Position numbers and translations under genes: made by a program | In this document: piece after piece, positions 1 to 8,757 of the stretch | How positions within the stretch are numbered: position 1 is the first letter of the stretch | Layout of the letters: the number at the start of each line of letters is the position of its first letter | Notes under the pieces: generated by a model | Told to the model about the DNA's origin: nothing | The model's input: the letters and a program-made list of their open reading frames with translations, nothing else | The model's database searches: none | Assembly: GCF_001294645.1 (NCBI RefSeq) | Contig: NZ_CP011868.1 | Location: 2,170,001 to 2,234,000, forward strand | Reading direction: 5' to 3' | Length of the DNA: 64,000 nt | Source: Pseudonocardia sp. HH130629-09 | GTDB taxonomy: Bacteria > Actinomycetota > Actinomycetes > Mycobacteriales > Pseudonocardiaceae

Positions 1-5
1 GAGAC

Positions 6-764
6 ATGACCCAGCAGCAGAGGACCGCGATCGTCACCGGTGGGGCGCGCGGCATCGGGGCCGCCACCGCGATCCGGCTCGCCGCCGACGGACACAAGGT
101 CGCGGTGCTGGACCTGGAGGAGTCGGCCGCGAAGGCGACCGTCGAGGCCATCGAGTCCGCGGGCGGGACCGCGGCCGCGTTCGGTGCGAACGTCGCCGAC
201 GAGCAGGCCGTCGCCGCCGCCGTCGACGCGGTCACCGAGCGCCTCGGCGCACCCACCGTGCTGATCAACAACGCCGGCATCACCAAGGACAACCTGCTGT
301 TCAAGATGACCGTGGACGACTGGGACGCGGTCATGGGTGTGCACCTGCGCGGTGCGTTCCTGATGACCCGCGCGGTGCAGAAGCACATGGTCGACGCCGC
401 CTGGGGGCGGGTCGTGAACCTGTCCTCGACCTCGGCGCTGGGCAACCGCGGCCAGGCGAACTACTCCGCGGCGAAGGCCGGCATGCAGGGCTTCACCAAG
501 ACCCTGGCGATCGAGCTCGGCAAGTTCGGCGTCACCGCGAACTGCATCGCCCCCGGCTTCATCGCCTCGGAGATGACCAAGGCGACCGCCGAGCGGATCG
601 GCGTGGACTGGGAGGACTTCAAGGCCGCCCGGGCCAAGGAGATCCCGGTGCAGCGCCCCGGCGCGCCCGAGGACATCGCCCAGACCGTGTCGTTCTTCGT
701 CGACGAGCGGTCGTCGTTCGTGAGCGGCCAGGTCATCTACGTGGCCGGCGGCCCGAAGGCCTGA
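6..764 (+). CDS. SDR family NAD(P)-dependent oxidoreductase, FabG-like
   Basis: A 252-residue classical short-chain dehydrogenase/reductase. The Rossmann glycine motif TGGARGIG lies at residues 11-18, NNAG at 88-91, and the catalytic Ser-Tyr-Lys set is Ser140/141, Tyr153 and Lys157 in YSAAK. Length and the C-terminal SGQVIYVAGG stretch fit the FabG/3-oxoacyl-ACP reductase subgroup (ketoreduction of acyl thioesters in the cytosol), but many actinobacterial SDRs of this kind act on other hydroxy/keto substrates, so the substrate is not certain. The ATG lies 5 bases into the window, so the ribosome binding site and any upstream operon partners are cut off. The gene converges on the glycosidase-like lipoprotein, with a strong hairpin between them. 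Confidence 0.85.
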   Translation: MTQQQRTAIVTGGARGIGAATAIRLAADGHKVAVLDLEESAAKATVEAIESAGGTAAAFGANVADEQAVAAAVDAVTERLGAPTVLINNAGITKDNLLFKMTVDDWDAVMGVHLRGAFLMTRAVQKHMVDAAWGRVVNLSSTSALGNRGQANYSAAKAGMQGFTKTLAIELGKFGVTANCIAPGFIASEMTKATAERIGVDWEDFKAARAKEIPVQRPGAPEDIAQTVSFFVDERSSFVSGQVIYVAGGPKA

Positions 765-772
765 CCCGCGCC

Positions 773-816
773 GCACGACGGGCCGGCACCGCGGAGGCGG
801 TGCCGGCCCGTCGTGC
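773..816. terminator. Bidirectional hairpin between convergent genes
   Basis: A perfect 20-bp inverted repeat (773-792 and 797-816) with a 4-nt GGAG loop sits between the stop codons of the SDR gene and the convergent lipoprotein gene. It has no T-tract on either side, which is usual for GC-rich actinobacterial terminators. Confidence 0.8.
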
Positions 817-828
817 GCTCCGGAGTGG

Positions 829-2280
829 TCAGGAGGTGCTGGTCATGGGCGCGATCGCCCAGCCGGGGATGTCCTCCTGGCCGGAGACCGGCACCGGGTC
901 GGCGGAGAAGTTGACCAGCAGCACCGAGCCGTCGGCGGCGCGGAAGCCGCCCAGCGAGGAGCCGTCGGTCGCCCGGCCCAGCTCCACGGTGCCCTCACGC
1001 AGCTTCGGCACGAGCCAGCGCCACGCATCGGTCAGCGGGGTCGCCTGGCCGCCGTTCTCCTCGGTCGCGGGGGTCCACAGCGAGGAGTACTCGAGCGATT
1101 CGGCGCCCTCCGGGCCCCACAGCAGCGAGCCCTGGGTGCCGGACCGGGCCATCGCCTGCAGGGCCGCGATCGTCGAGACGGCGCTGGCGGGGGAGGCGTA
1201 GCCGGCCTGGGCGTCGGCGGGGACGTTCGCGTAGAACTCCGCCCACCAGATCGGCAGCTGGGTGCGTTCCTGGATCCAGCGGTCGATCACGGAGAACTTC
1301 TCCGCGCCGACGTCGACCGGGGAGATCGCGTCCTGCTGGCCACGGTTGGTGGTGGAGCCGTCGACGACGATGAAGTCCGCGCCGACGTTGTTGGCCAGCC
1401 AGTAGTCGAGGACGTCGAGCGGCCGCTGGTCGAGCGCACCCCAGGGGCCGCGGATGTCCGAGGCGTCTCCGGAGTCGACCGGGACGCTGCTCATGATGAC
1501 GTACGGGCCGCCGACCTGGACGTCGGGCCGGACCTCCTTCACCGCGCGGTACACCTCGTTGTACATCGCGGTGTAGCCCTCGTAGTCCCAGCGGTTCTCG
1601 GCCTGGTTGTAGAAGCCCTTGAGCTCGTTCCAGACCAGGACGCGGTCGACCTGCGGGTAGCGCTGGACGGCCTCGCGGGCGAGGTTGGCGAAGTCGGCGA
1701 AGTGCTCGGGCAGCGGCGCCTTCTCCAGCCGGTCCCAGCGGGTGGCGCCGCTGTCGCGCGGGGCGCCCTTCATCCAGTCCGGGGAGCAGCACAGCGTCAG
1801 CATCGCCTTGCCGCCGGTCTCCTCGGTCAGCTGCATCCGGCGGTCCAGCGAGCCCCAGTCGTACTCACCGGGCCGGGGCTCGGGGTTCAGCGTGCCGAAG
1901 CCCATGAGGTGGTGGTTCTGGTACTCCTCGCCGAGGCTGGACAGGATGTCCACCCCGCGCTGGCGGGCCTGCGCCGGCTCGGTGTCGTCGAGGCTGTCCT
2001 GGGTGTGGGTCACCCCGATCTCCATCGGTCCCGGCTGCTTGTCCCACCGCCAGCTGCCCAGGTCGACGGCCTTCGCGGAGGCCTCCAGGGCCGACGACGG
2101 CGCGGTGCCGCCGGCGGTGTCGTCACCGCCGACCCCCGAGGTGCAGGCGGCGAGGGCCAGGACCCCCGAGAGCACCAGGGCCAGGGTCGGGGCCCGGCGG
2201 AGGCCGGACCGGAACCGGGGGGTCCGCGACGCGGACCTCGGTCCTGACGTCGTCGGGGAGGGACGGCGTGACGCTCGCAC
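829..2280 (-). CDS. Secreted lipoprotein with glycoside hydrolase-like TIM-barrel domain
   Basis: A 483-residue protein with a basic, twin-arginine-rich N-terminus, a hydrophobic stretch and a lipobox ending LALAAC, so Cys46 would be lipidated and the protein tethered outside the membrane. The rest looks like a clan GH-A glycosidase: WNE at residues 217-219 fits the acid/base on beta-strand 4, and the Glu348 in WWAEFY fits the nucleophile on strand 7, as in GH39/xylosidase-like enzymes. Family and substrate are inferred from these two motifs only. The GTG start at 2280 gives a long positively charged N-region; a later start is possible. It is monocistronic and ends against the 20-bp-stem terminator. 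Confidence 0.65.
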   Translation of the reverse strand: MRASRRPSPTTSGPRSASRTPRFRSGLRRAPTLALVLSGVLALAACTSGVGGDDTAGGTAPSSALEASAKAVDLGSWRWDKQPGPMEIGVTHTQDSLDDTEPAQARQRGVDILSSLGEEYQNHHLMGFGTLNPEPRPGEYDWGSLDRRMQLTEETGGKAMLTLCCSPDWMKGAPRDSGATRWDRLEKAPLPEHFADFANLAREAVQRYPQVDRVLVWNELKGFYNQAENRWDYEGYTAMYNEVYRAVKEVRPDVQVGGPYVIMSSVPVDSGDASDIRGPWGALDQRPLDVLDYWLANNVGADFIVVDGSTTNRGQQDAISPVDVGAEKFSVIDRWIQERTQLPIWWAEFYANVPADAQAGYASPASAVSTIAALQAMARSGTQGSLLWGPEGAESLEYSSLWTPATEENGGQATPLTDAWRWLVPKLREGTVELGRATDGSSLGGFRAADGSVLLVNFSADPVPVSGQEDIPGWAIAPMTSTS

Positions 2281-2465
2281 GGGGTGGTGACCTCACGTTC
2301 TGACCGGACGCGGCGCCGGGCGGATGCCGTGGCGCGCGCGGGCTCGTACTGACTCCTGCACTCCTGCACGGGACGGTGTCCCGGCGAGGTGCTCCCAGCG
2401 TGTCAGGGGCCTCCTGTGACCCGACTGAGAGAACCCCGGGCACGCTCGGAGCCGGCGCGAGCCCG

Positions 2466-4172
2466 CTATCGGACGTTCGGAGCAGGGTAGGGCCGCGGTT
2501 CGCGAGGGCTGCACGCAGCCCCGTCACGCAGGTGGACCTTCTTGTCGCGCAGCGTGTACACGCGGTCGGCGCGCGGCAGCACCGCCGGGTCGTGGGTGAT
2601 GAGCAGCACCGCACGCCCCGCCGCGGCGGCGAGCAGGTCGTCGAGGACGGCGTCGCGGGTGTCCGGGTCGAGGTGGGCGGTGGGCTCGTCGAGCACCAGC
2701 ACCGCCGGGTCGACGAGCAGCGCGCGGGCCAGCGCGAGCCGCCGGCGCATCCCACCGGACAGCCGGGCGCCGTGTGCGCCGACCTCGTCGTCGAGCGCCA
2801 GCCCGGTGAGCCCGACCCGGCGCAGGACGTCGTGCAGGACGGCGTCGTCGGCGTCGGGGGCGGCCAGGCGCACGTTCTCCCGGACCGTCGAGTCGAACAC
2901 GTGCGGGTCGGCCGGCACCCCGGAGACCACCGCGCGGACCTCCTCGGGTGGCCGCACCGTCAGGTCGTGCCCGTCGAGCCGGACGGTGCCCGCGCGCGGG
3001 TCGAGGAACCGGAACAGCACCGCGGCCAGCGTCGACTTGCCCGACCCGCTGGGGCCGACCAGCGCCACGACCTCCCCGCGCCCGATGTCGAGGTCCACCT
3101 CGTGCAGGACGGTGCGGCCGCGGCCGTCCGGTCCCGGTCCCGGCCAGGCCGCGGTGAGACCGCGGATCGCCAGGTCACCGCGGCGGGGCAGCGGTGTGGA
3201 GCCCGGTTCGCGGTGTGCGACGGCGGGGGCGGCGTCGAGCACCGGCACCAGCCGGGCCAGCCCGGCGCGGACCGCGGCGAGCCGGGCCGCGGCGGCAGGC
3301 AGCGGCGCGACGATCTCGAACGCGGCGAGCGCGGTCAGCACCAGCACGGCCAGCGGGACCGCGCCGAGGGCACCGGCGTCGACGGCGGCGACGCCCAGCA
3401 GCAGCATCCCGGCCAGGGTGAGCCCGGCGACCAGGGCGCCGGAGCCCGCGCCGAGGCCGAGCAGCGCGGCGTCGCGGCGGGCGGTGCGGGTCAGCTCGGC
3501 GTCGGCCCGGGCGACCGCGTCGACGGCGTGGCCGGTCGCTCCGTGGGCCAGCAGCTCGGGGCCGCCGTCGAGCAGGTCGACCAGGGCGGTCGCCAGCCGG
3601 TCCCGCGCGACGCCGGCGCGCTCGGCGGGCCGCCGCGACAGCGCCGCGGCGAGGGCGGGCACCGCGACCCCGGCGAGCAGCAGTCCGCCCGCGAGCAGCG
3701 CGCCGCCAGGGAGGTAGAGCGCGGTGGCGAGCAGCACCGCACCGGACCCGGCGACCGCGGCCGCGACGACCGGCAGCATCCCGCGCACGACCAGGTCCTG
3801 CACGGAGTCGGTGTCGCCGACCAGCCGGGCGACGAGTTCGCCGGACCGGAACCGGTGGACCGGCTCGGTGGCGGCGAGCCGGGCGTAGACGCGGCCGCGC
3901 ATGTCCGACAGCGCGCGCAGGGCTGCGTCGTGCCCGACCAGCCGCTCGGCGTAGCGGGCCACCCCGCGTCCGACGCCGAGGGCGCGGGTGAGCACGACGG
4001 CGACCGACAGCGCCGTCACCGACGGGTGCTGGGCGGCGGTGGCGAGCAGCCAGGCAGCCAGCGACAGCAGCCCGGCACCGCAGGCAGTGGCGAGCGCGCC
4101 GAGCAGCGCGCCACCGACGACGCCGCGCAGCCGGGGCGCCAGCACGCTGCGGGCGAGCGACCAGGGGCTCAT
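2466..4172 (-). CDS. cydC: Thiol reductant ABC exporter subunit CydC
   Basis: A 568-residue half-transporter: an N-terminal six-helix exporter membrane domain (about residues 15-310), then an ABC ATPase with Walker A GPSGSGKST near 372-380, the signature LSGG near 470 and Walker B LVLDEP. CydC pairs with CydD to export cysteine/glutathione-type reductant, needed to assemble the haems of cytochrome bd. The start overlaps the cydD stop in an ATGA tetranucleotide (4169-4172), so the two are translationally coupled, as expected for a 1:1 heterodimer. It is the last gene of cydABDC. About 185 nt without a recognisable gene follow before the lipoprotein gene. Confidence 0.9.
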   Translation of the reverse strand: MSPWSLARSVLAPRLRGVVGGALLGALATACGAGLLSLAAWLLATAAQHPSVTALSVAVVLTRALGVGRGVARYAERLVGHDAALRALSDMRGRVYARLAATEPVHRFRSGELVARLVGDTDSVQDLVVRGMLPVVAAAVAGSGAVLLATALYLPGGALLAGGLLLAGVAVPALAAALSRRPAERAGVARDRLATALVDLLDGGPELLAHGATGHAVDAVARADAELTRTARRDAALLGLGAGSGALVAGLTLAGMLLLGVAAVDAGALGAVPLAVLVLTALAAFEIVAPLPAAAARLAAVRAGLARLVPVLDAAPAVAHREPGSTPLPRRGDLAIRGLTAAWPGPGPDGRGRTVLHEVDLDIGRGEVVALVGPSGSGKSTLAAVLFRFLDPRAGTVRLDGHDLTVRPPEEVRAVVSGVPADPHVFDSTVRENVRLAAPDADDAVLHDVLRRVGLTGLALDDEVGAHGARLSGGMRRRLALARALLVDPAVLVLDEPTAHLDPDTRDAVLDDLLAAAAGRAVLLITHDPAVLPRADRVYTLRDKKVHLRDGAACSPREPRPYPAPNVR

Positions 4173-6013
4173 CGGGGTCTCCCGGCCGGGGTGATCGTGG
4201 CGGGACCGGCCGTGGTCGGGGTGATCGTGACCGGAGCGATCGTGACGGTGCGGTCGGTGTGCTCGGCCCAGCCCGCGTCGTGGGCGACGACGACCGCGGT
4301 GCGCCCGCGCAGCAGCTCGGTGGCCGCGGTGCGGACCGCGGCGGCGGAGTCGGGATCCAGGTGCGCGGTCGGCTCGTCGAGCAGGACCAGCGGGGCGTCG
4401 CGTAGGAACGCCCTGGCCAGCGCGACCCGCTGGCGCTCGCCGGAGGACAGCTGCGTGCCGCCCTCTCCGAGCACGGTGTCCCAGCCCCGGGGCAGCCGGG
4501 CGACGACGGTGTCGAGCCCGGCCCGGCGTGCGGCCGCGCGTACGGCGTCGTCGGTGACGTGGTCCCGCCCGGCGCCGAGCCGGACGTTGGCGGCGACGGT
4601 GTCGGCGAACAGGTGCGGCTGCTGCGGGACCCAGGCCACCCCGCGCCGCCAGGCGTCGAGGTCCAGCTCCGCGAGCTCGGCGTCGGTCCCGTCCCGGCCG
4701 TGCACGGTCACGGTGCCGCCGGTCGGGGCGACCGTGCCGAGCAGCACGCCGAGCAGGGTGGACTTCCCGGCCCCGGACGGGCCGCGCAGCAGCACCGTCT
4801 CACCGGGGGCGAGGGTCAGCGACAGCCCGGCGACGGCGTCGGTGTCCGCGCCGGGGTAGCGCACCCGCAGCCCGTCGACGGTCAGGCCGCGCCCGGCCGG
4901 GTCGGCGGGCGGCGGCACCGGAGTGGTCCCGCCGGTGGCGCCGCCGACGGGGCGGTCGAGCTCGGCGAACACCTGCCGGGCGGCGGCGACCCCCTCCATG
5001 CTGGCGTGGAACCGGGCACCGACCTCGCGCAGCGGCAGGTACGCCTCCGGGGCCAGGACCAGCACGAACAGCGCGGTGGCGTAGTCGAGGTTCCCGTAGA
5101 GCAGCCGCAGCCCGACCTCGACGGCGACCAGGGCGACGGCGAGCGTCGCGAGGACCTCCAGCACGAACGCGGACAGGAACGCGACCCGCAGGGTGCCGGT
5201 CATGGCGTGCCGGTGGGCGTCGGTGGTCTCCCGGACCTTGCCCGCGACGACCTGCGCACGGCGGAACAGCGCGAGGGTCGGCAGCCCCTGCACGACGTCG
5301 AGGAAGTGCCCGCCGAGGCGCGACAGCAGCCGCCACTGGCGGTCGGTCCTGGCCCGGGTGTGCATCCCGACCAGGGCCATGAACAGCGGGATCAGCGGCA
5401 GCGTCACCCCGATGACGACCGCGGAGATCCAGTCGGCGTCGGCGACGACGATCAGTACCGCGACCGGGACCAGGACGGCGAGCACCAGCTGGGGCAGGTA
5501 GCGGGCGAAGTAGTCGTCGAGGGCGTCGAGCCCGCGGGTGGCGAGGGTGACGATCTCGCCGGAGGACCGCCGCGGGTCCGGCGCGGCGAGCGCGAGCCGG
5601 CGCACGAGCTGCATCCGCAGCTGGGACTTGGCGCGGGCGGCGCTGCGCAGAGCCGCGGACTCCGCGCCGTAGGACAGCAGCGCCCGCGCCACCGCGACGA
5701 CGGCGACGCCCCCGACCAGCCAGGCCAGGGTGTCGAGCCCGGCGCCCGGACCGATGGGCGTGCCGTCGGTGGCGAACGACGGCGTCGCCCCGGCCACCAC
5801 CCGCGACACGAGCCAGGCCTGGGCCAGGATCAGCCCGGTCGCGGCGACCCCGCAGCCCGCGGCGACGGCCAGGTGCACCCGGACCGCGCTCGCGGTGCGC
5901 AGCAGCCGCGGGTCGACGGGCGGGCCACCCGCGGGCGGGGCCCCGGCGGTGCCCGGCGGGACCGGCGGGACCGGCGGAGCCGACGGGGTGGACGGGTGCG
6001 ACACGGTCGTCAT
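4169..6013 (-). CDS. cydD: Thiol reductant ABC exporter subunit CydD
   Basis: 614 residues from the ATG at 6013, chosen because it overlaps the cydB stop in ATGA (6010-6013) and begins the usual MTT start; the frame is open further upstream but that stretch is the shadow of cydB. A Pro/Gly-rich N-terminus of about 40 residues precedes an ABC-exporter membrane domain and an ATPase domain with Walker A GPSGAGKST near 412, signature LSSGE near 522 and Walker B LVLLDEP. It forms the CydDC heterodimer in the cytoplasmic membrane, which supports cytochrome bd maturation and periplasmic redox balance. The LSSGE signature in place of LSGGE is a minor variation. Confidence 0.9.
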   Translation of the reverse strand: MTTVSHPSTPSAPPVPPVPPGTAGAPPAGGPPVDPRLLRTASAVRVHLAVAAGCGVAATGLILAQAWLVSRVVAGATPSFATDGTPIGPGAGLDTLAWLVGGVAVVAVARALLSYGAESAALRSAARAKSQLRMQLVRRLALAAPDPRRSSGEIVTLATRGLDALDDYFARYLPQLVLAVLVPVAVLIVVADADWISAVVIGVTLPLIPLFMALVGMHTRARTDRQWRLLSRLGGHFLDVVQGLPTLALFRRAQVVAGKVRETTDAHRHAMTGTLRVAFLSAFVLEVLATLAVALVAVEVGLRLLYGNLDYATALFVLVLAPEAYLPLREVGARFHASMEGVAAARQVFAELDRPVGGATGGTTPVPPPADPAGRGLTVDGLRVRYPGADTDAVAGLSLTLAPGETVLLRGPSGAGKSTLLGVLLGTVAPTGGTVTVHGRDGTDAELAELDLDAWRRGVAWVPQQPHLFADTVAANVRLGAGRDHVTDDAVRAAARRAGLDTVVARLPRGWDTVLGEGGTQLSSGERQRVALARAFLRDAPLVLLDEPTAHLDPDSAAAVRTAATELLRGRTAVVVAHDAGWAEHTDRTVTIAPVTITPTTAGPATITPAGRPR

Positions 6014-7077
6014 CGTGGTGCCGGTACCGCGGTGCCACGAGGCCCGCCGGAGGTCGCATCCGGTGCGACCCGCGCCCCGCCGAGGCGCTTGCGGAACACC
6101 CAGTAGCTCCAGGACTGGTAGGCGAGGACCAGCGGCAGGAACACGGCCGCGACCCAGCTCATGACCGTGAGCGTGTAGGGCGCGGACGCGGCGTTCGCGA
6201 CGGTCAGGGTGTGGGCAGGGTCGGTGGTCGAGGGCAGCAGCGACGGGTACAGCTGCCCGAACAGCACGACCGACAGCCCGCTGATCGACAGCGCGGTGGC
6301 GGTGAACGCCCACCCCTCGCGTCCGAGCAGCAGCGCCACCCCGCCCGCGGCGAGGGCGAGCCCGCTGACCCAGGCGACCGTGCCGGTCCAGGACGGCTCA
6401 CGCAGCGCGAGCGTCGCGGCCAGGAAGGCGACGGTGACCAGCAGGACCGGGACCACCGCCCGCAGGGCGAACCGGCGTGCCCGGTACCGCACCGGCCCGT
6501 CGGTCTTGAGCGCCAGGAACACCGCGCCGTGCAGGAGGAACAGCGTAGTGGTGACGACGCCGCCGAGCAGGGCGTAGCCGTTCAGCAGGTCCGCGAGCGA
6601 GGCCGTGACCACGGTGTTCTGCCCGCTGCCCGGGGCGCTGAGCTCGGTCGGCAGGCCGCGGACCAGGTTGGCGAGCACCATGCCCCACACGAAGGCCGGG
6701 ACCAGCGACCCGAGACCGATCATGAGGTCCCAGCGGGCCTTCCAGGACGCGTCGGAGCGCTTGTGCCGGTACTCCAGCCCGACCCCGCGCACGATCAGGC
6801 CCAGCAGGACGAGCAGCACCGGCAGGTAGAGGCCCGACAGCGTCGCCGCGTACCAGGCGGGGAACGCGGCGAACATCGCGCCGACGGCGGCGATCAGCCA
6901 CACCTCGTTGCCGTCCCACACCGGGCCGATCGCGCCGAGCGCCGCCTCGCGGTCGGCCTCCTCGTCGCGGCCCAGGACGCGGACCAGCATCCCGACGCCG
7001 AAGTCGAACCCCTCGAGCACCAGGTAGCCGGTCCACAGCACGGCCACGGCCAGGAACCAGATCGTGGGCAGGTCCAT
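6010..7077 (-). CDS. cydB: Cytochrome bd ubiquinol/menaquinol oxidase subunit II
   Basis: A 355-residue polytopic membrane protein that begins with the characteristic CydB N-terminus (MDLPTIWF, then GYLVLEGFDFGVGML). It is the structural partner of CydA in the bd-type terminal oxidase, which reduces O2 to water with quinol electrons at low oxygen or under respiratory stress. ATG at 7077 follows a GGAGGG ribosome binding site, 17 nt after the cydA stop. The gene overlaps cydD by 4 nt. The C-terminal 15 residues are a variable, Gly/Pro-rich tail. Confidence 0.93.
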   Translation of the reverse strand: MDLPTIWFLAVAVLWTGYLVLEGFDFGVGMLVRVLGRDEEADREAALGAIGPVWDGNEVWLIAAVGAMFAAFPAWYAATLSGLYLPVLLVLLGLIVRGVGLEYRHKRSDASWKARWDLMIGLGSLVPAFVWGMVLANLVRGLPTELSAPGSGQNTVVTASLADLLNGYALLGGVVTTTLFLLHGAVFLALKTDGPVRYRARRFALRAVVPVLLVTVAFLAATLALREPSWTGTVAWVSGLALAAGGVALLLGREGWAFTATALSISGLSVVLFGQLYPSLLPSTTDPAHTLTVANAASAPYTLTVMSWVAAVFLPLVLAYQSWSYWVFRKRLGGARVAPDATSGGPRGTAVPAPR

Positions 7078-7094
7078 CGTCGTCCCTCCGCAGG

Positions 7095-8612
7095 TCAGTA
7101 GCTGAACGCCGCGGGGCGGCGCTCGTCGTCGGTGCCGACGGCGGCGCCGTCGTCGGGACGGCCGTCGGGGCCGTCGGGATCGTCGGTGTAGGGGAGTGCG
7201 GCGCCGGGACCGGCCTGCACGTAGCGGAACAGCAGCCGCACCTCGACGACGGCGAGCACCCCGTAGAGCGCGGTGAACGTGGCCAGGGAGAACGCGACCT
7301 GGCCCAGGCTCACCCCGGGGGAGACGCTCTGCGCAGTGAGCAGCTCGCCGTGCACCGTCCAGGGCTGGCGGCCCATCTCGGTCAGCACCCAGCCGGCGAT
7401 GTTCCCGGCGAGCGCGGCGGGCAGGGCGGCGATCACGCCCCGGTAGGCCCACCGCTGGAGCCGCCCGGCCGGAGCCGGTGCGCCGTCGCGGGTGAAGCCG
7501 GGCAGCCGTCCGCCGCGGGTGAGCCAGAGCCCGGCCGTCGCGACCGCGACCCCGGCCAGGCCGAGGCCCATCATCAGTCGGAACGCCCAGTAGAGGACGG
7601 CGATGTTGGGCCGGTAGTCCCCGGGGCCGTAGAGCGCCTCGTACTGTGCCTGCACGTTCTCGATGCCCTGCACCGGGCCCCACGGGCTCCCGGTGGACAG
7701 GAAGCTCAGGACGCCGGGGACCTGCACGTTGATGTGGTTGCGGCTGCCCTGGACGTCGCCGACGGCGAACAGCGAGAACCCGGCCGACTCCTCGGTCTGC
7801 CACAGCGCCTCGGCCGAGGCGAGCTTCATCGGCTCGTAGGTGGCGGCCAGCTTGGCCTGGTGGTCACCGGAGGCGATGACCAGCACCCCGGCGACGAGGG
7901 TGACGAGGAACCCGGTGCGCAGGGTCTTCCGGAACAGCGTGTGCTCGCTCGGGTGCGGCGTCGCGTCAACGGGACGGCGCCAGCGCTCGCGCATCAGCTT
8001 CCAGGCGCTGACCGCGGCGACGAACAGGCCCGCGATCAGGAACGCCGCGGCGACGACGTGGGCGTAGGTCGACCAGGCCTGCGGGTTGGTCAGCACGGCG
8101 CCGATGTCGGTGAGCCGGGCCCGGCCGGTGGCGCGGTCGACCTCGTAGCCGACCGGGTTCCGCATCCAGGCGTTCGCCGCGAGGATGAAGTACGCCGAGA
8201 GGTTCGATCCGATCGCGGCGGCCCAGATGCAGGCCAGGTGCACGCCCCGGCGCAGCCGGTTCCACCCGAAGATCCACAGCCCGATGAAGGTGGACTCGAG
8301 GAAGAACGCGATGAGCGCCTCCATCGCCAGCGGCGCGCCGAACACGTCGCCGACGAAGGTGGAGTAGGCGCTCCAGTTCATCCCGAACTGGAACTCCTGC
8401 ACGATCCCGGTGACCACGCCCATCGCGAAGTTGATCAGGAACAGCTTCCCGAAGAACTTCGTCGCCCGCAGGTACTCCTCCCGGCCCGTGCGGAACCAGG
8501 CGGTCTGCAGCGACGCGACGATCACCGACAGTCCGATGGTCAGCGGCACGAACAGGAAGTGGTAGATCGTGGTGATCCCGAACTGCCAGCGAGCCAGGTC
8601 GAGCGCGTCCAT
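7095..8612 (-). CDS. cydA: Cytochrome bd ubiquinol/menaquinol oxidase subunit I
   Basis: A 505-residue haem-carrying subunit of cytochrome bd. The N-terminal RWQFG...YHFLFVPLTIGLS stretch contains His18, equivalent to the conserved haem ligand near the N-terminus, and the family motif GRQPW is present in the C-terminal half. It oxidises menaquinol and reduces O2 without pumping protons, in the cytoplasmic membrane. ATG at 8612 is preceded by GGGAGG at a good distance. It is the first gene of cydABDC. Its 5' region carries two tandem dyads (8632-8666) that match the one in front of blaI, so control by the BlaI repressor is likely. Confidence 0.95.
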   Translation of the reverse strand: MDALDLARWQFGITTIYHFLFVPLTIGLSVIVASLQTAWFRTGREEYLRATKFFGKLFLINFAMGVVTGIVQEFQFGMNWSAYSTFVGDVFGAPLAMEALIAFFLESTFIGLWIFGWNRLRRGVHLACIWAAAIGSNLSAYFILAANAWMRNPVGYEVDRATGRARLTDIGAVLTNPQAWSTYAHVVAAAFLIAGLFVAAVSAWKLMRERWRRPVDATPHPSEHTLFRKTLRTGFLVTLVAGVLVIASGDHQAKLAATYEPMKLASAEALWQTEESAGFSLFAVGDVQGSRNHINVQVPGVLSFLSTGSPWGPVQGIENVQAQYEALYGPGDYRPNIAVLYWAFRLMMGLGLAGVAVATAGLWLTRGGRLPGFTRDGAPAPAGRLQRWAYRGVIAALPAALAGNIAGWVLTEMGRQPWTVHGELLTAQSVSPGVSLGQVAFSLATFTALYGVLAVVEVRLLFRYVQAGPGAALPYTDDPDGPDGRPDDGAAVGTDDERRPAAFSY

Positions 8613-8631
8613 CGGGACCTCCCGAGCGAAG

Positions 8632-8666
8632 TTCTACGTCCAGTAGTAGTTCTACCGGAAGTAGAA
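8632..8666 (-). promoter_or_regulatory. Two tandem BlaI-like operator dyads upstream of cydA
   Basis: Site 1 (8632-8648) reads TTCTAC-N5-GTAGTA and site 2 (8650-8666) reads TTCTAC-N5-GTAGAA. Their centres are 18 bp apart, so dimers would lie close together, slightly under two helical turns. Site 2 has exactly the half-sites and spacing of the dyad in front of the window's own blaI (62361-62377), with an unrelated spacer. The pair ends 20 nt before the cydA start, a position suited to repression. Binding by BlaI is inferred from this match. Confidence 0.7.
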
Positions 8667-8757
8667 GATCAGCGGGGATCCGGGCCCGGTGGCGCTGGAC
8701 ACGCGGGCCGCCGCGGGTGCGCTCGCCCCCCGGGGCCGGGCACTCCGTCCGGTCCGG

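Noticed and set aside
2376..4859. 827-codon open frame opposite cydC and cydD
   Set aside because: Antisense to two clear ABC transporter genes, low-complexity composition and no motif.
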